From Mycobacterium sp. IS-1590 (GTDB lineage Bacteria; Actinomycetota; Actinomycetes; Mycobacteriales; Mycobacteriaceae), in contig NZ_LQIW01000003.1 of the NCBI RefSeq assembly GCF_001500025.1, positions 1 through 64,000 of the forward strand: a stretch of 64,000 nt of DNA, in the 5' to 3' direction. A program made the translations under genes and the position numbers. Position 1 is the stretch's first letter. Each line of letters opens with the position of its first letter. Positions 47,857 through 56,794 of this stretch are shown here, piece by piece. The notes below the pieces were generated by a model. That model worked only from the letters and a program-made list of their open reading frames with translations. It made no database searches and had not been told where the DNA came from.

Positions 47857-49251
47857 GTGACCCACTATGACGTCGTCGTTCTCGGAGCAGGTCCCGGCGG
47901 GTACGTCGCGGCCATCCGCGCCGCGCAGCTCGGACTGAACACCGCCATCGTCGAACCCAAGTACTGGGGCGGCGTCTGCCTCAACGTCGGGTGCATCCCG
48001 TCCAAGGCGCTGCTGCGCAACGCGGAGCTCGCCCACATCTTCACCAAGGAAGCCAAGCAGTTCGGCATCAACGGAGAGGCGACGTTCGACTACGGCGTCG
48101 CCTTCGACCGCAGCCGCAAGATCGCCGACGGCCGCGTCGCCGGCGTGCACTACTTGATGAAGAAGAACAAGATCACCGAGATCCACGGCTACGGCAAGTT
48201 CAAAGACGAGCACACGCTCGAGGTCGACCTGAACGAGGGCGGCACCGAAACGGTCGAGTTCGACAACATCATCATCGCCACCGGGAGCAGTACGCGCCTG
48301 GTGCCCGGCACGTCGCTGTCCGAAAACGTGGTCACCTACGAAGAACTCATCATGACGCGCGAGTTGCCGTCCTCGATCGTCATCGCCGGCGCGGGCGCCA
48401 TCGGCATGGAGTTCGGCTACGTCATGAAGAACTACGGCGTCGACGTGACGATCGTCGAGTTCCTGCCCCGCGCGCTGCCCAACGAGGACGCCGAGGTCTC
48501 CAAGGAGATCGAGAAGCAGTTCAAGAAGCTGGGCGTCAAGGTGCTGACCGGAACCAAGGTCGAGTCGATCAAGGACAGCGGCGACGACGTCACCGTGAGC
48601 GTCAGCAAGGACGGCAAGTCGCAGGACATCAAAGCCGAAAAGGTGCTCCAGGCAATCGGTTTCGCGCCCAATCTCGAAGGCTACGGGTTGGACAACACGG
48701 GCGTTGGGATCACCGAGCGCAAAGCGATCGAGATCGACGACTACATGCGCACCAGCGTGCCGCACATCTACGCGATCGGCGACGTGACGGGCAAGCTGCA
48801 GTTGGCGCACGTGGCCGAGGCCCAGGGCGTCATCGCCGCCGAAACCATCGCCGGCGCAGAGACTCTGCCGCTCGGGGACTACCGGATGCTGCCGCGCGCG
48901 ACGTTCTGTCAGCCGCAGGTCGCCAGCTTCGGGCTCACCGAGGAGCAGGCCCGCGAAGAGGGTTACGACGTCAAGGTCGCCAAGTTCCCGTTCACCGCCA
49001 ACGCCAAGGCGCACGGGGCGGGTGACCCCAGCGGCTTCGTCAAGCTGATCGCCGACGGCAAGTACGGCGAGCTGATCGGCGGCCACCTCATCGGCCACGA
49101 CGTCTCCGAGCTGCTGCCCGAGCTGACGTTGGCCCAGAAGTGGGACCTCACCGCCACCGAGCTGGCCCGCAACGTGCACACGCACCCGACCATGTCCGAG
49201 GCGTTGCAGGAGTGCTTCCACGGGCTGCTCGGCCACATGATCAACTTCTGA
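47857..49251 (+). CDS. lpdC: Dihydrolipoamide dehydrogenase
   Basis: A 464-aa flavoprotein that reoxidises dihydrolipoamide in the pyruvate and 2-oxo-acid dehydrogenases and in the peroxynitrite reductase system of mycobacteria. Seen: FAD motif [14 protein letters not shown], active disulfide [10 protein letters not shown] (Cys-x4-Cys), NAD motif [15 protein letters not shown] near residue 175, FAD motif 2 IYAIGDVTG and the C-terminal His-Glu pair in [13 protein letters not shown]. Start GTG 47857, 10 bp after mmpL. Length is normal. Confidence 0.95.
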   Translation: MTHYDVVVLGAGPGGYVAAIRAAQLGLNTAIVEPKYWGGVCLNVGCIPSKALLRNAELAHIFTKEAKQFGINGEATFDYGVAFDRSRKIADGRVAGVHYLMKKNKITEIHGYGKFKDEHTLEVDLNEGGTETVEFDNIIIATGSSTRLVPGTSLSENVVTYEELIMTRELPSSIVIAGAGAIGMEFGYVMKNYGVDVTIVEFLPRALPNEDAEVSKEIEKQFKKLGVKVLTGTKVESIKDSGDDVTVSVSKDGKSQDIKAEKVLQAIGFAPNLEGYGLDNTGVGITERKAIEIDDYMRTSVPHIYAIGDVTGKLQLAHVAEAQGVIAAETIAGAETLPLGDYRMLPRATFCQPQVASFGLTEEQAREEGYDVKVAKFPFTANAKAHGAGDPSGFVKLIADGKYGELIGGHLIGHDVSELLPELTLAQKWDLTATELARNVHTHPTMSEALQECFHGLLGHMINF

Positions 49252-49271
49252 GCACGGGTCGACACATCAGC

Positions 49272-49562
49272 GTGGTTCAGACATCCAGCACGACGAGGGC
49301 GCTCTGGGTCGCCGGCATCGGCGGCTTGGTGATCGGCCATATCCTCTGGCTGGCCGGCATCTCCTTTGCCACCTCGACGTCGGACGTCAGCTCCTGGGTG
49401 CTCGTGGTGGCCGCGGTGTCGTTCCTCGTGGGCGGCGCGGTCGGCTGGCTGGGTTGGCGCGCGTATCAGCGCGGCAGCGAGGTGCGGGCGGCGTTCCTGT
49501 GTGCGCTGCCGGTCTCCCCGGTGCTGCTGTCGCTGATCGTGCTCGGTATCACGTACCTCTAG
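49272..49562 (+). CDS. Small membrane protein (Rv0463-like)
   Basis: A 96-aa protein with three hydrophobic helices (about residues 11-32, 38-60, 73-95). GTG 49272 is the start, 20 bp after lpdC. Conserved in place between lpdC and the AhpD-like gene. No function known. Ends 4 bp inside the convergent gene. Confidence 0.72.
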   Translation: MVQTSSTTRALWVAGIGGLVIGHILWLAGISFATSTSDVSSWVLVVAAVSFLVGGAVGWLGWRAYQRGSEVRAAFLCALPVSPVLLSLIVLGITYL

Positions 49563-50110
49563 TCCGGGAAGTCCAGCGGCACTTTCAAAGTGGTGATCGT
49601 CGCTGCCAGCCCGTCGTACTGGGCGGCCAGCATGCAGAACTCGATCAGTTGCGGTTTGGTGAGGTGCCTGGCCAGCACGGCCCAGGTCTCGGGTGAGACG
49701 CCGCGGGTGACGACGAACTCGTCGGTGGCGGTGATCAACGCGCGCTGGCGGTCGGTCAACCCCTCGGCGTCGGGACCCTCGAAGATCTTCTTCTGCACGT
49801 CCGGGCCGATTCCGCGGGTACGGGCCAGGCGGCGGTGCTGCTGCAATTCGTACTCGCAGTCGCGAAGATGCCCGACGCGCAGGATGACGGTCTCGGCGTC
49901 CTGCACCGACAGCTTGCTCAGCATTCCGAGCAGCACACCGCTGTACGGCAGCCACGCCAAGAACAGAAGCCGATGTTGGCCAAGCACATTGAAGAGGCTG
50001 AACCGGGGCGCCCTGATCGCCCGGGCGCCGAGCTTGGCGATGGCCCAGTTCACCGGGCCGAGTTCCTTGAATCCACCGGGCGCGATACGGGCCGACTCGG
50101 GTGCGCTCAT
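49559..50110 (-). CDS. Carboxymuconolactone decarboxylase/AhpD-like protein (Rv0464c-like)
   Basis: A 183-aa helical protein with the family core VQDAETVILRVGHLRDCEYELQQHRRLA near residue 75-100 (Glu, Cys and His of the AhpD proton relay; only one of the two redox Cys is present). ATG 50110 gives a natural start; the open frame upstream is a shadow of ramB. Likely a peroxidase-like or decarboxylase-like enzyme of unknown substrate. Confidence 0.82.
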   Translation of the reverse strand: MSAPESARIAPGGFKELGPVNWAIAKLGARAIRAPRFSLFNVLGQHRLLFLAWLPYSGVLLGMLSKLSVQDAETVILRVGHLRDCEYELQQHRRLARTRGIGPDVQKKIFEGPDAEGLTDRQRALITATDEFVVTRGVSPETWAVLARHLTKPQLIEFCMLAAQYDGLAATITTLKVPLDFPD

Positions 50111-50138
50111 CACAGCGAGTCTACGTGTGGACGCACCA

Positions 50139-51566
50139 TCAGGGTCGACGTACCAGATAGGGCGAGACGGTGCTGCGGTGCTCGTCGATGTCGAGCGCAC
50201 GGCCCAGGGCGGGGAAGGCGCGCTGCGGGCAGTTGTCGCGCTCGCAGACCCGACAACCGGCACCGATCGGCGTCGACACCTCCCCGGACAGGTCGAGCCC
50301 CTCCGAGTACACCAACCGATGCGCGTGGCGCAGCTCGCACCCCAGGCCGATGGCGAACGTCTTTCCCGGCTGGCCGTAGCGCTGCGCGCGCCGCTCGACG
50401 GTGCGGGCCACCCACAGATAGTTGCGGCCGTCGGGCATCTGCGCGACCTGCACCAGGATCTTGCCGGGATTGGCGAATGTCTCGTAGACGTTCCACAGCG
50501 GGCAGGTACCGCCGCTGGACGAGAAGTGGAAACCGGTGGCGGACTGGCGCTTTGACATGTTGCCGGCGCGGTCGACCCGGACGAAGGACAGCGGCACACC
50601 GCGCATCGACGGCCGCTGCAGGGTCGAGAGCCGGTGCGCGATCGTCTCGTAGCTGACCGAGTAGAACGCCGAAAGCCGCTCGACGTCGTAGCGGAAGTTC
50701 TCCGCGACACCGTGAAACTGCGTGTACGGCAACACTATTGCGGCGGCGCAGTAGTTGGCCAGGCCCAGGCGCGCCAGCCGCCTCGACTCATCGCTGGTGA
50801 ATTTGCCCTCGTCCACGAGCTTGTCGATGAGGCCGCCGAATTCCAGGTACGCCAGTTCGACGGCCATCTTGAACACCGTCTGCCCGGACGAGAGATGGTT
50901 GTTGAGCTCGAGGGTCCTGGACTCGGGCTGGTAGCGGTGCAGCACCGATTCCCCGAGGTCCATGCGGTGGATGATGCGCACGCCGTGCACCATCGTCAGC
51001 CGGTCCGACAGTTGGCGCGCGAGCTCCGAGCGCTGCATTCGCATGCGGATGGTGAGGTCTTCGGCGGCGGTATCGAGTTCGTGCAGATAGTTCTGGCGTT
51101 GGTAGAAGTAGTCGCGTACCTCCTCGTGCGGCATGGTGATCGCACCCGAACCCGAGCTGAAGCCGCCGCCTGCGGCGAACCTGTCCTCGGTGGCCGCCGC
51201 CAGCCTGGTGGTGGTCAGCTGGTAACGACGGTGCAGGTTGACCATGGCGCGGGCGAGGTTGGGATGCGCGGCCACCATGTCCGCGATCTCGGCCAGGTCG
51301 ACGTCGATATCGAGGTCACGGTCGAGGGTGACCTCGCGAAGCTCCGCGACCAGACGGGTGTCGTCCTCGGAGGCGAAGAAGGTCGCGTCGACGCCGAAAA
51401 CCTCGGTGATGCGCAACAAGACGGCCACGGTCAGCGGCCGCACATCGTGTTCGATCTGGTTGAGGTAGCTCGGCGAGATGTCGAGCATCTGCGCGAGCGC
51501 CGCCTGGCTGAAGCCGCGTTCGCTGCGAAGTTGCCGAACCCGTGCGCCGACAAACGTTTTCGCCAC
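50139..51566 (-). CDS. ramB: Transcriptional regulator RamB
   Basis: A 475-aa regulator of acetate and glyoxylate-cycle genes. The N-terminal XRE helix-turn-helix is GFSQAALAQMLDISPSYLNQIE (residues ~19-40, in part), followed by an IrrE/ImmA-like region (AVELAYLEFGGLI) and the C-terminal Cys-containing ScfR domain (CRVCERDNCPQRAFP). In M. tuberculosis RamB represses icl1 and itself. Here it is divergent from the thioesterase gene and lies 1.2 kb before icl, whose promoter carries a matching site. Confidence 0.93.
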   Translation of the reverse strand: MAKTFVGARVRQLRSERGFSQAALAQMLDISPSYLNQIEHDVRPLTVAVLLRITEVFGVDATFFASEDDTRLVAELREVTLDRDLDIDVDLAEIADMVAAHPNLARAMVNLHRRYQLTTTRLAAATEDRFAAGGGFSSGSGAITMPHEEVRDYFYQRQNYLHELDTAAEDLTIRMRMQRSELARQLSDRLTMVHGVRIIHRMDLGESVLHRYQPESRTLELNNHLSSGQTVFKMAVELAYLEFGGLIDKLVDEGKFTSDESRRLARLGLANYCAAAIVLPYTQFHGVAENFRYDVERLSAFYSVSYETIAHRLSTLQRPSMRGVPLSFVRVDRAGNMSKRQSATGFHFSSSGGTCPLWNVYETFANPGKILVQVAQMPDGRNYLWVARTVERRAQRYGQPGKTFAIGLGCELRHAHRLVYSEGLDLSGEVSTPIGAGCRVCERDNCPQRAFPALGRALDIDEHRSTVSPYLVRRP

Positions 51567-51607
51567 GTCAACCAGCGTAGCAACGGTGCGAAGGTGCTCT
51601 TCGCATT

Positions 51608-51617
51608 GTTGGCAAAT
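51608..51617. promoter_or_regulatory. Possible RamB self-regulation site
   Basis: GTTGGCAAAT in the short divergent gap between ramB and the thioesterase gene resembles the TTTGCAAA-type motif seen before icl. Autoregulation is known for RamB, but this match is partial. Confidence 0.28.
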
Positions 51618-51643
51618 CGACCAGTGTGGCAGGATCGGCGGTC

Positions 51644-52474
51644 GTGAGTACGAAGCAGGGATCGGGAACGGGCCCGGCGCAGGGCCTGGCCAAGACCATG
51701 ATGCCCGTCCCTGACCCGCACCCCGATGTCTTCGACATCGAGTGGCCCCTCCGGGTCGCCGACGTGGACCGCGAAGGCCGGCTCAAATTCGACGCCGCGA
51801 CGCGTCACATCCAGGACATCGGGTCCGACCAACTACGCGAATTGGGTTTTCAGGAGACCCATCCGCTGTGGATCGTGCGCCGCACGATGATCGACATGAT
51901 CCGGCCGATCGAGTTCCAGGACATACTGCGGCTGCGCCGGTGGTGCTCGGGCACATCGAACCGGTGGTGTGAGATGCGGGTGCGCATCGACGGCCGAAAG
52001 GGCGGCCTCGTGGAGTCGGAAGCCTTCTGGATCAACATCAATCGGGAGACGCAGGGCCCGGCGCGCATATCCGACGACTTCCTCGAGGGGCTGCGGCGCA
52101 CGACCGACGTCGACCGGTTGCGGTGGAAGGCCTACCTGTCGGCGGGGAGCCGTGAGGACGCCGACGAGATCCGCGAGTTCCCGATGCGGGTCAGCGACAT
52201 CGACATCTTCGACCACATGAACAACGCGGTGTACTGGTCGGTGATCGAGGACTACCTGCACCACCATCCGGAGCTGGCGCGGTACCCGTTACGCGCGACG
52301 ATCGAACACGACGCGGCGGTCGCGCTGGGCGACAAGATGGAGATCCTCAGCCACACCTATCCGCCGGGTTCGACGGACAAATTCGGTCCCGAGCTGACGG
52401 ACCGCACTGTTACAACGCTCACATATGCGGTCGGCGACGAGGCCAAGGCCGTCGCATCGATCTTCAACCTCTGA
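51644..52474 (+). CDS. Acyl-ACP thioesterase family protein (Rv0466-like)
   Basis: A 276-aa double hot-dog thioesterase. First half: VADVDREGRLKFDAATRHIQDIG; second half: RVSDIDIFDHMNNAVYWSVIEDYL, which contains the FDHMNNAVY motif with catalytic Asp/Asn typical of FatA/FatB-like enzymes. It releases fatty acids from acyl carrier protein or CoA. GTG 51644 is the likely start; GTG 51626 and the ATG at 51698 are in frame. Adjacent to ramB and icl, so fatty-acid metabolism is a fitting setting. Confidence 0.87.
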   Translation: MSTKQGSGTGPAQGLAKTMMPVPDPHPDVFDIEWPLRVADVDREGRLKFDAATRHIQDIGSDQLRELGFQETHPLWIVRRTMIDMIRPIEFQDILRLRRWCSGTSNRWCEMRVRIDGRKGGLVESEAFWININRETQGPARISDDFLEGLRRTTDVDRLRWKAYLSAGSREDADEIREFPMRVSDIDIFDHMNNAVYWSVIEDYLHHHPELARYPLRATIEHDAAVALGDKMEILSHTYPPGSTDKFGPELTDRTVTTLTYAVGDEAKAVASIFNL

Positions 52475-52489
52475 TCGCCGCCGGTTTAA

Positions 52490-52505
52490 CAGTACGAGCG
52501 TACTG
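52490..52505. promoter_or_regulatory. Perfect inverted repeat upstream of icl
   Basis: CAGTACG-AG-CGTACTG, two 7-bp arms with a 2-bp centre, located 16 bp after the thioesterase stop and about 237 bp before icl. It has the form of a dimeric repressor operator; the cognate protein is unknown. Confidence 0.5.
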
Positions 52506-52563
52506 ACCTGCGGATATCGGCTACTCATCGGTAACTTCTGAACCGGTCAAGCACATACCCTTC

Positions 52564-52584
52564 TTCGCAAAATTTGCAAACTTC
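52564..52584. promoter_or_regulatory. RamB/PrpR-type site in the icl promoter region
   Basis: TTCGCAAA (52564-52571) is followed one base later by TTTGCAAACTTC (52573-52584). The palindrome TTTGCAAA is the core described for mycobacterial PrpR, and TTTGCAAACTT is the reverse of the RamB motif AAGTTTGCAAA. Both regulators control isocitrate lyase, so the site fits the gene. Confidence 0.6.
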
Positions 52585-52741
52585 GGGTGGTGCTTGGCGA
52601 AACTTGGCATCCGAAACGGCTGGACCTGCGCTAATGGACTGAGGCATCCTCGTAGTAGCGAAACCGCAAAACCGTGTGGGCGTTAACAAGCCGGGTATGC
52701 CGGCCGCGCCGCAGCGATAGTGAACAGATCGAAGGAGCGCC

Positions 52742-54028
52742 ATGTCAACCGTCGGCAAGCCGAAGAGCGCAGAAGAAATCCAGCGCGACTGGGACACCAA
52801 TCCCCGCTGGAAGAACGTGACCCGCGACTACTCCGCCGAGGACGTCGTCGCGCTGCAGGGCACCGTCGTCGAGGAGTCCACGCTGGCCAAGCGCGGGGCG
52901 GAGATCCTGTGGAATCAGCTGCACGACATGGAGTTCGTCAACGCGCTCGGCGCGCTGACCGGCAACATGGCCGTCCAGCAGGTCCGTGCCGGCCTGAAGG
53001 CCATCTACCTGTCCGGATGGCAGGTCGCCGGTGACGCGAACCTGTCCGGCCACACCTACCCCGACCAGAGCCTGTACCCGGCCAACTCGGTGCCGCAGGT
53101 GGTCCGCCGGATCAACAACGCGCTGCTGCGTGCCGATGAGATCGCCAAGGTCGAGGGCGACACCTCGGTCGAGAACTGGCTGGTGCCGATCGTCGCCGAC
53201 GGTGAGGCCGGCTTCGGCGGTGCGCTCAACGTCTACGAGCTGCAGAAGGCGATGATCGCCGCCGGCGTCGCGGGCTCACACTGGGAGGACCAGCTGGCCT
53301 CGGAGAAGAAGTGCGGCCACCTCGGTGGCAAGGTGCTGATCCCGACCCAGCAGCACATCCGCACGCTGACCTCGGCACGGCTGGCCGCCGACGTCGCCGA
53401 CGTCCCGACCGTCGTGATCGCCCGCACCGACGCCGAGGCCGCCACGCTGATCACCTCCGACGTCGACGAGCGCGACCAGCCGTTCATCACCGGTGAGCGG
53501 ACCAAGGAAGGCTTCTACCGCGTGAAGAACGGCATCGAGCCGTGCATCGCGCGCGCGAAGGCGTACGCGCCGTACGCCGACCTGATCTGGATGGAGACCG
53601 GCACCCCCGACCTCGAGCTGGCCAAGCAGTTCGCCGAGGGCGTGCAGGCCGAGTTCCCCGACCAGATGCTGGCCTACAACTGCTCGCCGTCGTTCAACTG
53701 GAAGAAGCACCTCGACGACGCCACGATCGCGAAGTTCCAGAAGGAGCTCGGCGCGATGGGCTTCAAGTTCCAGTTCATCACGCTGGCCGGCTTCCACGCC
53801 CTGAACTACTCGATGTTCGATCTGGCTTACGGCTACGCCCGCAACCAGATGAGCGCGTACGTCGAGCTGCAGGAGCGCGAGTTCGCCGCCGAGGAGCGGG
53901 GTTACACCGCGACCAAGCACCAGCGCGAGGTCGGCGCGGGCTACTTCGACCGGATCGCCACCACGGTGGACCCGACCAGCTCGACCACCGCGCTGAAGGG
54001 TTCGACCGAAGAGGGTCAGTTCCACTGA
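52742..54028 (+). CDS. icl1: Isocitrate lyase
   Basis: Splits isocitrate to glyoxylate and succinate in the glyoxylate shunt; in mycobacteria it also acts in the methylcitrate cycle. The 428-aa protein has the catalytic KKCGHLGG (Cys near residue 191), the Mg-binding [13 protein letters not shown] near residue 148, and [11 protein letters not shown] near residue 313. AAGGAG lies 7 bp before the ATG. Length and motifs are those of the short prokaryotic form. Co-directional with fadB2, which supplies acetyl-CoA from fat. Regulated by RamB/PrpR through sites upstream. Confidence 0.96.
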   Translation: MSTVGKPKSAEEIQRDWDTNPRWKNVTRDYSAEDVVALQGTVVEESTLAKRGAEILWNQLHDMEFVNALGALTGNMAVQQVRAGLKAIYLSGWQVAGDANLSGHTYPDQSLYPANSVPQVVRRINNALLRADEIAKVEGDTSVENWLVPIVADGEAGFGGALNVYELQKAMIAAGVAGSHWEDQLASEKKCGHLGGKVLIPTQQHIRTLTSARLAADVADVPTVVIARTDAEAATLITSDVDERDQPFITGERTKEGFYRVKNGIEPCIARAKAYAPYADLIWMETGTPDLELAKQFAEGVQAEFPDQMLAYNCSPSFNWKKHLDDATIAKFQKELGAMGFKFQFITLAGFHALNYSMFDLAYGYARNQMSAYVELQEREFAAEERGYTATKHQREVGAGYFDRIATTVDPTSSTTALKGSTEEGQFH

Positions 54029-54080
54029 CATCTCGGTGAGTAAGCCAGGCCCAGTAGGCTCACGAGGCCCAACGGCTTGT

Positions 54081-54117
54081 CATCAGGCCCCGTCCTTATA
54101 TTGGGCGGGGCCTGATG
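54081..54117 (+). terminator. Strong hairpin between icl and fadB2
   Basis: CATCAGGCCCCG at 54081-54092 pairs perfectly with CGGGGCCTGATG at 54106-54117 over a 13-bp loop. There is no following T-run, and the fadB2 ATG is only 17 bp away, so it may act as a U-less terminator, an RNA processing site or a translation control for fadB2. Confidence 0.55.
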
Positions 54118-54133
54118 TTGTGGAGAGGACGCA

Positions 54134-54988
54134 ATGAGTATCGAACGAGTGGGCGTGGTCGGCGCCGGACAGATGGGCAGCGGCATCGCCGAAGTGTCGG
54201 CGAAAGCCGGCGCGAACGTCGTCGTCTACGAGCCGTCCGAGGAACTCGTCGAGGCCGGGCGCAAGCGGATCACCGGATCGCTGGAGCGGGCGGCGAGCAA
54301 GGGCAAGCTCTCCGAAGCCGATCGCGATGCGACGCTGGCGCGGTTGAGCTACACGACCAACCTGTCGGATCTGGCCGACCGCCAGCTGGTGATCGAGGCC
54401 GTCGTCGAGGATGAGGCCGTCAAGGGCAAGATCTTCGCCCAGCTCGACGAGATCATCACCGATCCCGACGCGGTGCTGGCGTCGAACACGTCGAGCATCC
54501 CGATCATGAAAATCGCTGCGGCGACCAAGAATCCGAGCCGGGTGCTGGGGCTGCACTTCTTCAACCCGGTGCCGGTGCTGCCGCTGGTGGAACTGGTCAA
54601 CACGCTGGTGACGTCGGAGGGGGCGCTCGCGCGGACCGAGCAGTTCGCCAGCGAGGTGCTGGGCAAGCAGGTGGTGCGGTGCAGCGACCGTTCGGGTTTC
54701 GTCGTCAACGCGCTGCTGGTGCCGTATCTGTTGTCGGCGATCCGGATGGTGGAGGCGGGCGTCGCCACGGTCGAGGACGTGGACAAGGCGATCGTGGCCG
54801 GGCTCTCGCATCCGATGGGGCCGCTGCGGCTTTCGGACCTGATCGGTCTGGACACCATGAAGCTGATCGCCGACTCGATGTTCGAAGAACTCAAGGATCC
54901 GCATTACGCGCCGCCGCCGCTGCTGCTGCGGATGGTCGAGGCGGGTCAGCTCGGCAAGAAGTCAGGCCAGGGCTTCTACAGCTATTAG
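54134..54988 (+). CDS. fadB2: 3-hydroxybutyryl-CoA dehydrogenase
   Basis: Oxidises 3-hydroxyacyl-CoA to 3-oxoacyl-CoA with NAD in fatty-acid breakdown (or the reverse). The 284-aa protein begins with the Rossmann motif VVGAGQMGSGIAEV; the catalytic His lies in GLHFFNPVPVLPLVE near residue 140, and the Asn-rich NTSSIPIM segment precedes it. GAGAGG lies 7 bp before the ATG. Functionally linked to icl in growth on lipids. Confidence 0.94.
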   Translation: MSIERVGVVGAGQMGSGIAEVSAKAGANVVVYEPSEELVEAGRKRITGSLERAASKGKLSEADRDATLARLSYTTNLSDLADRQLVIEAVVEDEAVKGKIFAQLDEIITDPDAVLASNTSSIPIMKIAAATKNPSRVLGLHFFNPVPVLPLVELVNTLVTSEGALARTEQFASEVLGKQVVRCSDRSGFVVNALLVPYLLSAIRMVEAGVATVEDVDKAIVAGLSHPMGPLRLSDLIGLDTMKLIADSMFEELKDPHYAPPPLLLRMVEAGQLGKKSGQGFYSY

Positions 54989-55004
54989 CGCCGAGCGCCG
55001 CCCA

Positions 55005-55844
55005 TCAAACGGGGCAGCCGCGGCTCCTGAGCGCCTCGCATACCCGGCGCACTATCTCTTCTCGTCGATACCGTAGGTGACGCGCGCTGACCCGCACGAT
55101 CAGCCAGCCTTGCGCGGCCAAGAACTCCAGCCGTTCGATGTCTCCGGCGTGAATGTCGGGAGTCGTCCAATGCTGCACTCCGTCGTACTCGACGCCCACT
55201 TTCGGATGGCGCCAGCCCATATCGATTCGGCGATTGCCAACGCGAATCTGCGTGGCCGGGCGAGGCAACCCGGCACGGACGAGCAGCAGGCGAAGCTCGG
55301 TCTCCTTCGGCGATTCCGCACCGCCATCGACGAGATCCAACGTCGCGCGCAGTTCACGGATGCCTCGTGCGCCGGGATAGCGGTTCGCGATGCCCTGCAC
55401 TTCGGCGATGGTGCACCCGGTCGCGTTGAGCAGGGCGTCGATTCGCATGATCCCCAGATCCCCCGGCACGCGCCGGCCTAGGTCATAAGCCGTGCGAGCG
55501 GGTGTCGTACAGTCGAAACTACCTCGCAGGCAGACCTCGTCATCGGCGAGCGTCCCACTGAAGATGGCGATTCCGCGCGGAGATCGATGGCGTATACGTG
55601 CCAGTTCCGCCGGTCTGTCGGGCGGTAGCCAGCGAGTTCCGAACATCGCCGCGGCCGAATGGCCGAATATGGTCGCTTGTCCGCGAGACCAAAGCCAAGC
55701 TGCGACGGCGCGGTCTCTCGCGTCGAGTTCCATTCCCGTCGGCGCGTATACGTTGTGGTGCACCTTGAAGTATTTGGTGCGCAGGTTGTGACGTGTCACG
55801 ATGCCGGCGGCCAGCGCCTCGCTGCCCACGATGAGATGGTCCAT
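55005..55844 (-). CDS. DUF559/Vsr-like nuclease-domain protein with AbiEi-like N-terminus
   Basis: A 279-aa protein. The N-terminal 100 residues have a winged-helix look (LRTKYFKVHHNVYAPTG, AAWLWSRGQATIFGHSAA), as in AbiEi-type antitoxin domains. The C-terminal 110 residues have the Vsr/DUF559 endonuclease fold: SPKETELRLLLVRAGLP, then RIDMGWRHPKVGVEYDGVQHW (Asp and Glu of the active site) and LAAQGWLIVRVS. Common in actinobacteria as stand-alone genes; no partner toxin is adjacent. Could be a DNA nuclease in defence or mobile-element biology. Role unknown. Confidence 0.78.
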   Translation of the reverse strand: MDHLIVGSEALAAGIVTRHNLRTKYFKVHHNVYAPTGMELDARDRAVAAWLWSRGQATIFGHSAAAMFGTRWLPPDRPAELARIRHRSPRGIAIFSGTLADDEVCLRGSFDCTTPARTAYDLGRRVPGDLGIMRIDALLNATGCTIAEVQGIANRYPGARGIRELRATLDLVDGGAESPKETELRLLLVRAGLPRPATQIRVGNRRIDMGWRHPKVGVEYDGVQHWTTPDIHAGDIERLEFLAAQGWLIVRVSARHLRYRREEIVRRVCEALRSRGCPV

Positions 55845-55880
55845 ATCCCGTTAGATGCGCCAAGCGCCCAAACGGTTCCG

Positions 55881-55936
55881 CGAGACTGCGGTTTATGACA
55901 GAAATCGGCCGAAATTCGTCAGAAACCGCAGTCTCG
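55881..55936. repeat. Dispersed hairpin repeat, family B, copy 2
   Basis: CGAGACTGCGGTTT at 55881-55894 pairs perfectly with AAACCGCAGTCTCG at 55923-55936; the loop itself is partly self-complementary (TGACAGAAATCGG/CCGAAATTCGTCA). The right arm matches the hairpin at 26277-26327. It lies between the nuclease gene and the ppk2 stop. Confidence 0.65.
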
Positions 55937-55939
55937 GCG

Positions 55940-56794
55940 CTAAGACTCCAGCAGCCGCTTGCGTTCGGCGTCGACATCGAAATCCGCAGGCGGGTAAGCC
56001 AAGTCGAGACTTTCGAGCGCACCGATCAGCAATTCGGTGACGGCGAGCCGGCCGTACCATCGGCGATCGCAGGGCACCACATGCCACGGCGCGTAGTCCG
56101 TCGACGTGCGATCCAGGACCGCCTGGTAGGCCTCCTGATACCGAGGCCACTCGAGGCGCTCGTCGATGTCACCCGGGTTGTACTTCCAGTATTTCGTCGG
56201 GTCGTCGAGCCGTTCGAGCAGCTGCTTGCGCTGCTCCTCGAGGGAGATGAACATCGCGACCTTCACCAGAGTCGTTCCACCGTCGACGAGTTCGCGCTCG
56301 AAGGCGTTGATCTCGTCGTAGCGCGCACCCCACACCTCCGGCGGTACCAGGTTGCGCACCCGAACGATGAGCACATCCTCGTAATGTGACCGGTCGAAGA
56401 CGCCGATGTGGCCCGGCGGCGGCAGTGCACGCCGGATGCGCCACAGGAAGTCGTGCGCCAGCTCCTCCGGTGTCGGCTTGCCGAACGCGGTGTAGCGCAC
56501 ACCCATAGGATTGACCGCTCCGACAACATGCTTGACGATCCCGCCCTTGCCCGCGGCGTCCATGCCCTGCAGCACCAGCAAGACCGAGCGGGCGTCGTCG
56601 CTGCCCTTGGAACTGGCGTAGAGCATCTCCTGCAGTTCGGCCAGGCGGTTGCTGCGGGCCGCCTGCACCGGTGCCGCATCGGCCTTGGAGCCGTCGAAAC
56701 CCGGTGTCGCCGAAGTGTTCAGATCGGACACCTTGTCGCCGTGCCGAAACCGCACCGCGTCGGCGATGGGTGAGGTGACCGCGTCCGAGCTCAC
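55940..56794 (-). CDS. ppk2: Polyphosphate kinase 2 family protein
   Basis: Transfers phosphate between polyphosphate and nucleotides. The 284-aa protein has Walker A LQGMDAAGKGGIVKH near residue 75, Walker B FDRSHYEDVLI near residue 137 and the lid-region Arg/Lys in RLDDPTKYWKYNPGD. A single PPK2 domain of this size fits class I (nucleoside diphosphate to triphosphate) or class III; the class cannot be fixed by eye. Its ATG overlaps the stop of a TetR gene by 4 bp, so the two form an operon. Confidence 0.9.
   Translation of the reverse strand: MSSDAVTSPIADAVRFRHGDKVSDLNTSATPGFDGSKADAAPVQAARSNRLAELQEMLYASSKGSDDARSVLLVLQGMDAAGKGGIVKHVVGAVNPMGVRYTAFGKPTPEELAHDFLWRIRRALPPPGHIGVFDRSHYEDVLIVRVRNLVPPEVWGARYDEINAFERELVDGGTTLVKVAMFISLEEQRKQLLERLDDPTKYWKYNPGDIDERLEWPRYQEAYQAVLDRTSTDYAPWHVVPCDRRWYGRLAVTELLIGALESLDLAYPPADFDVDAERKRLLES

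Noticed and set aside
45673-49236. A 1187-codon open frame on the minus strand opposite mmpL and lpdC
   Set aside because: High-GC genomes produce long antisense open frames. Its translation is rich in His/Arg/Gly/Asp with no domain pattern, and mmpL and lpdC are certain on the plus strand.
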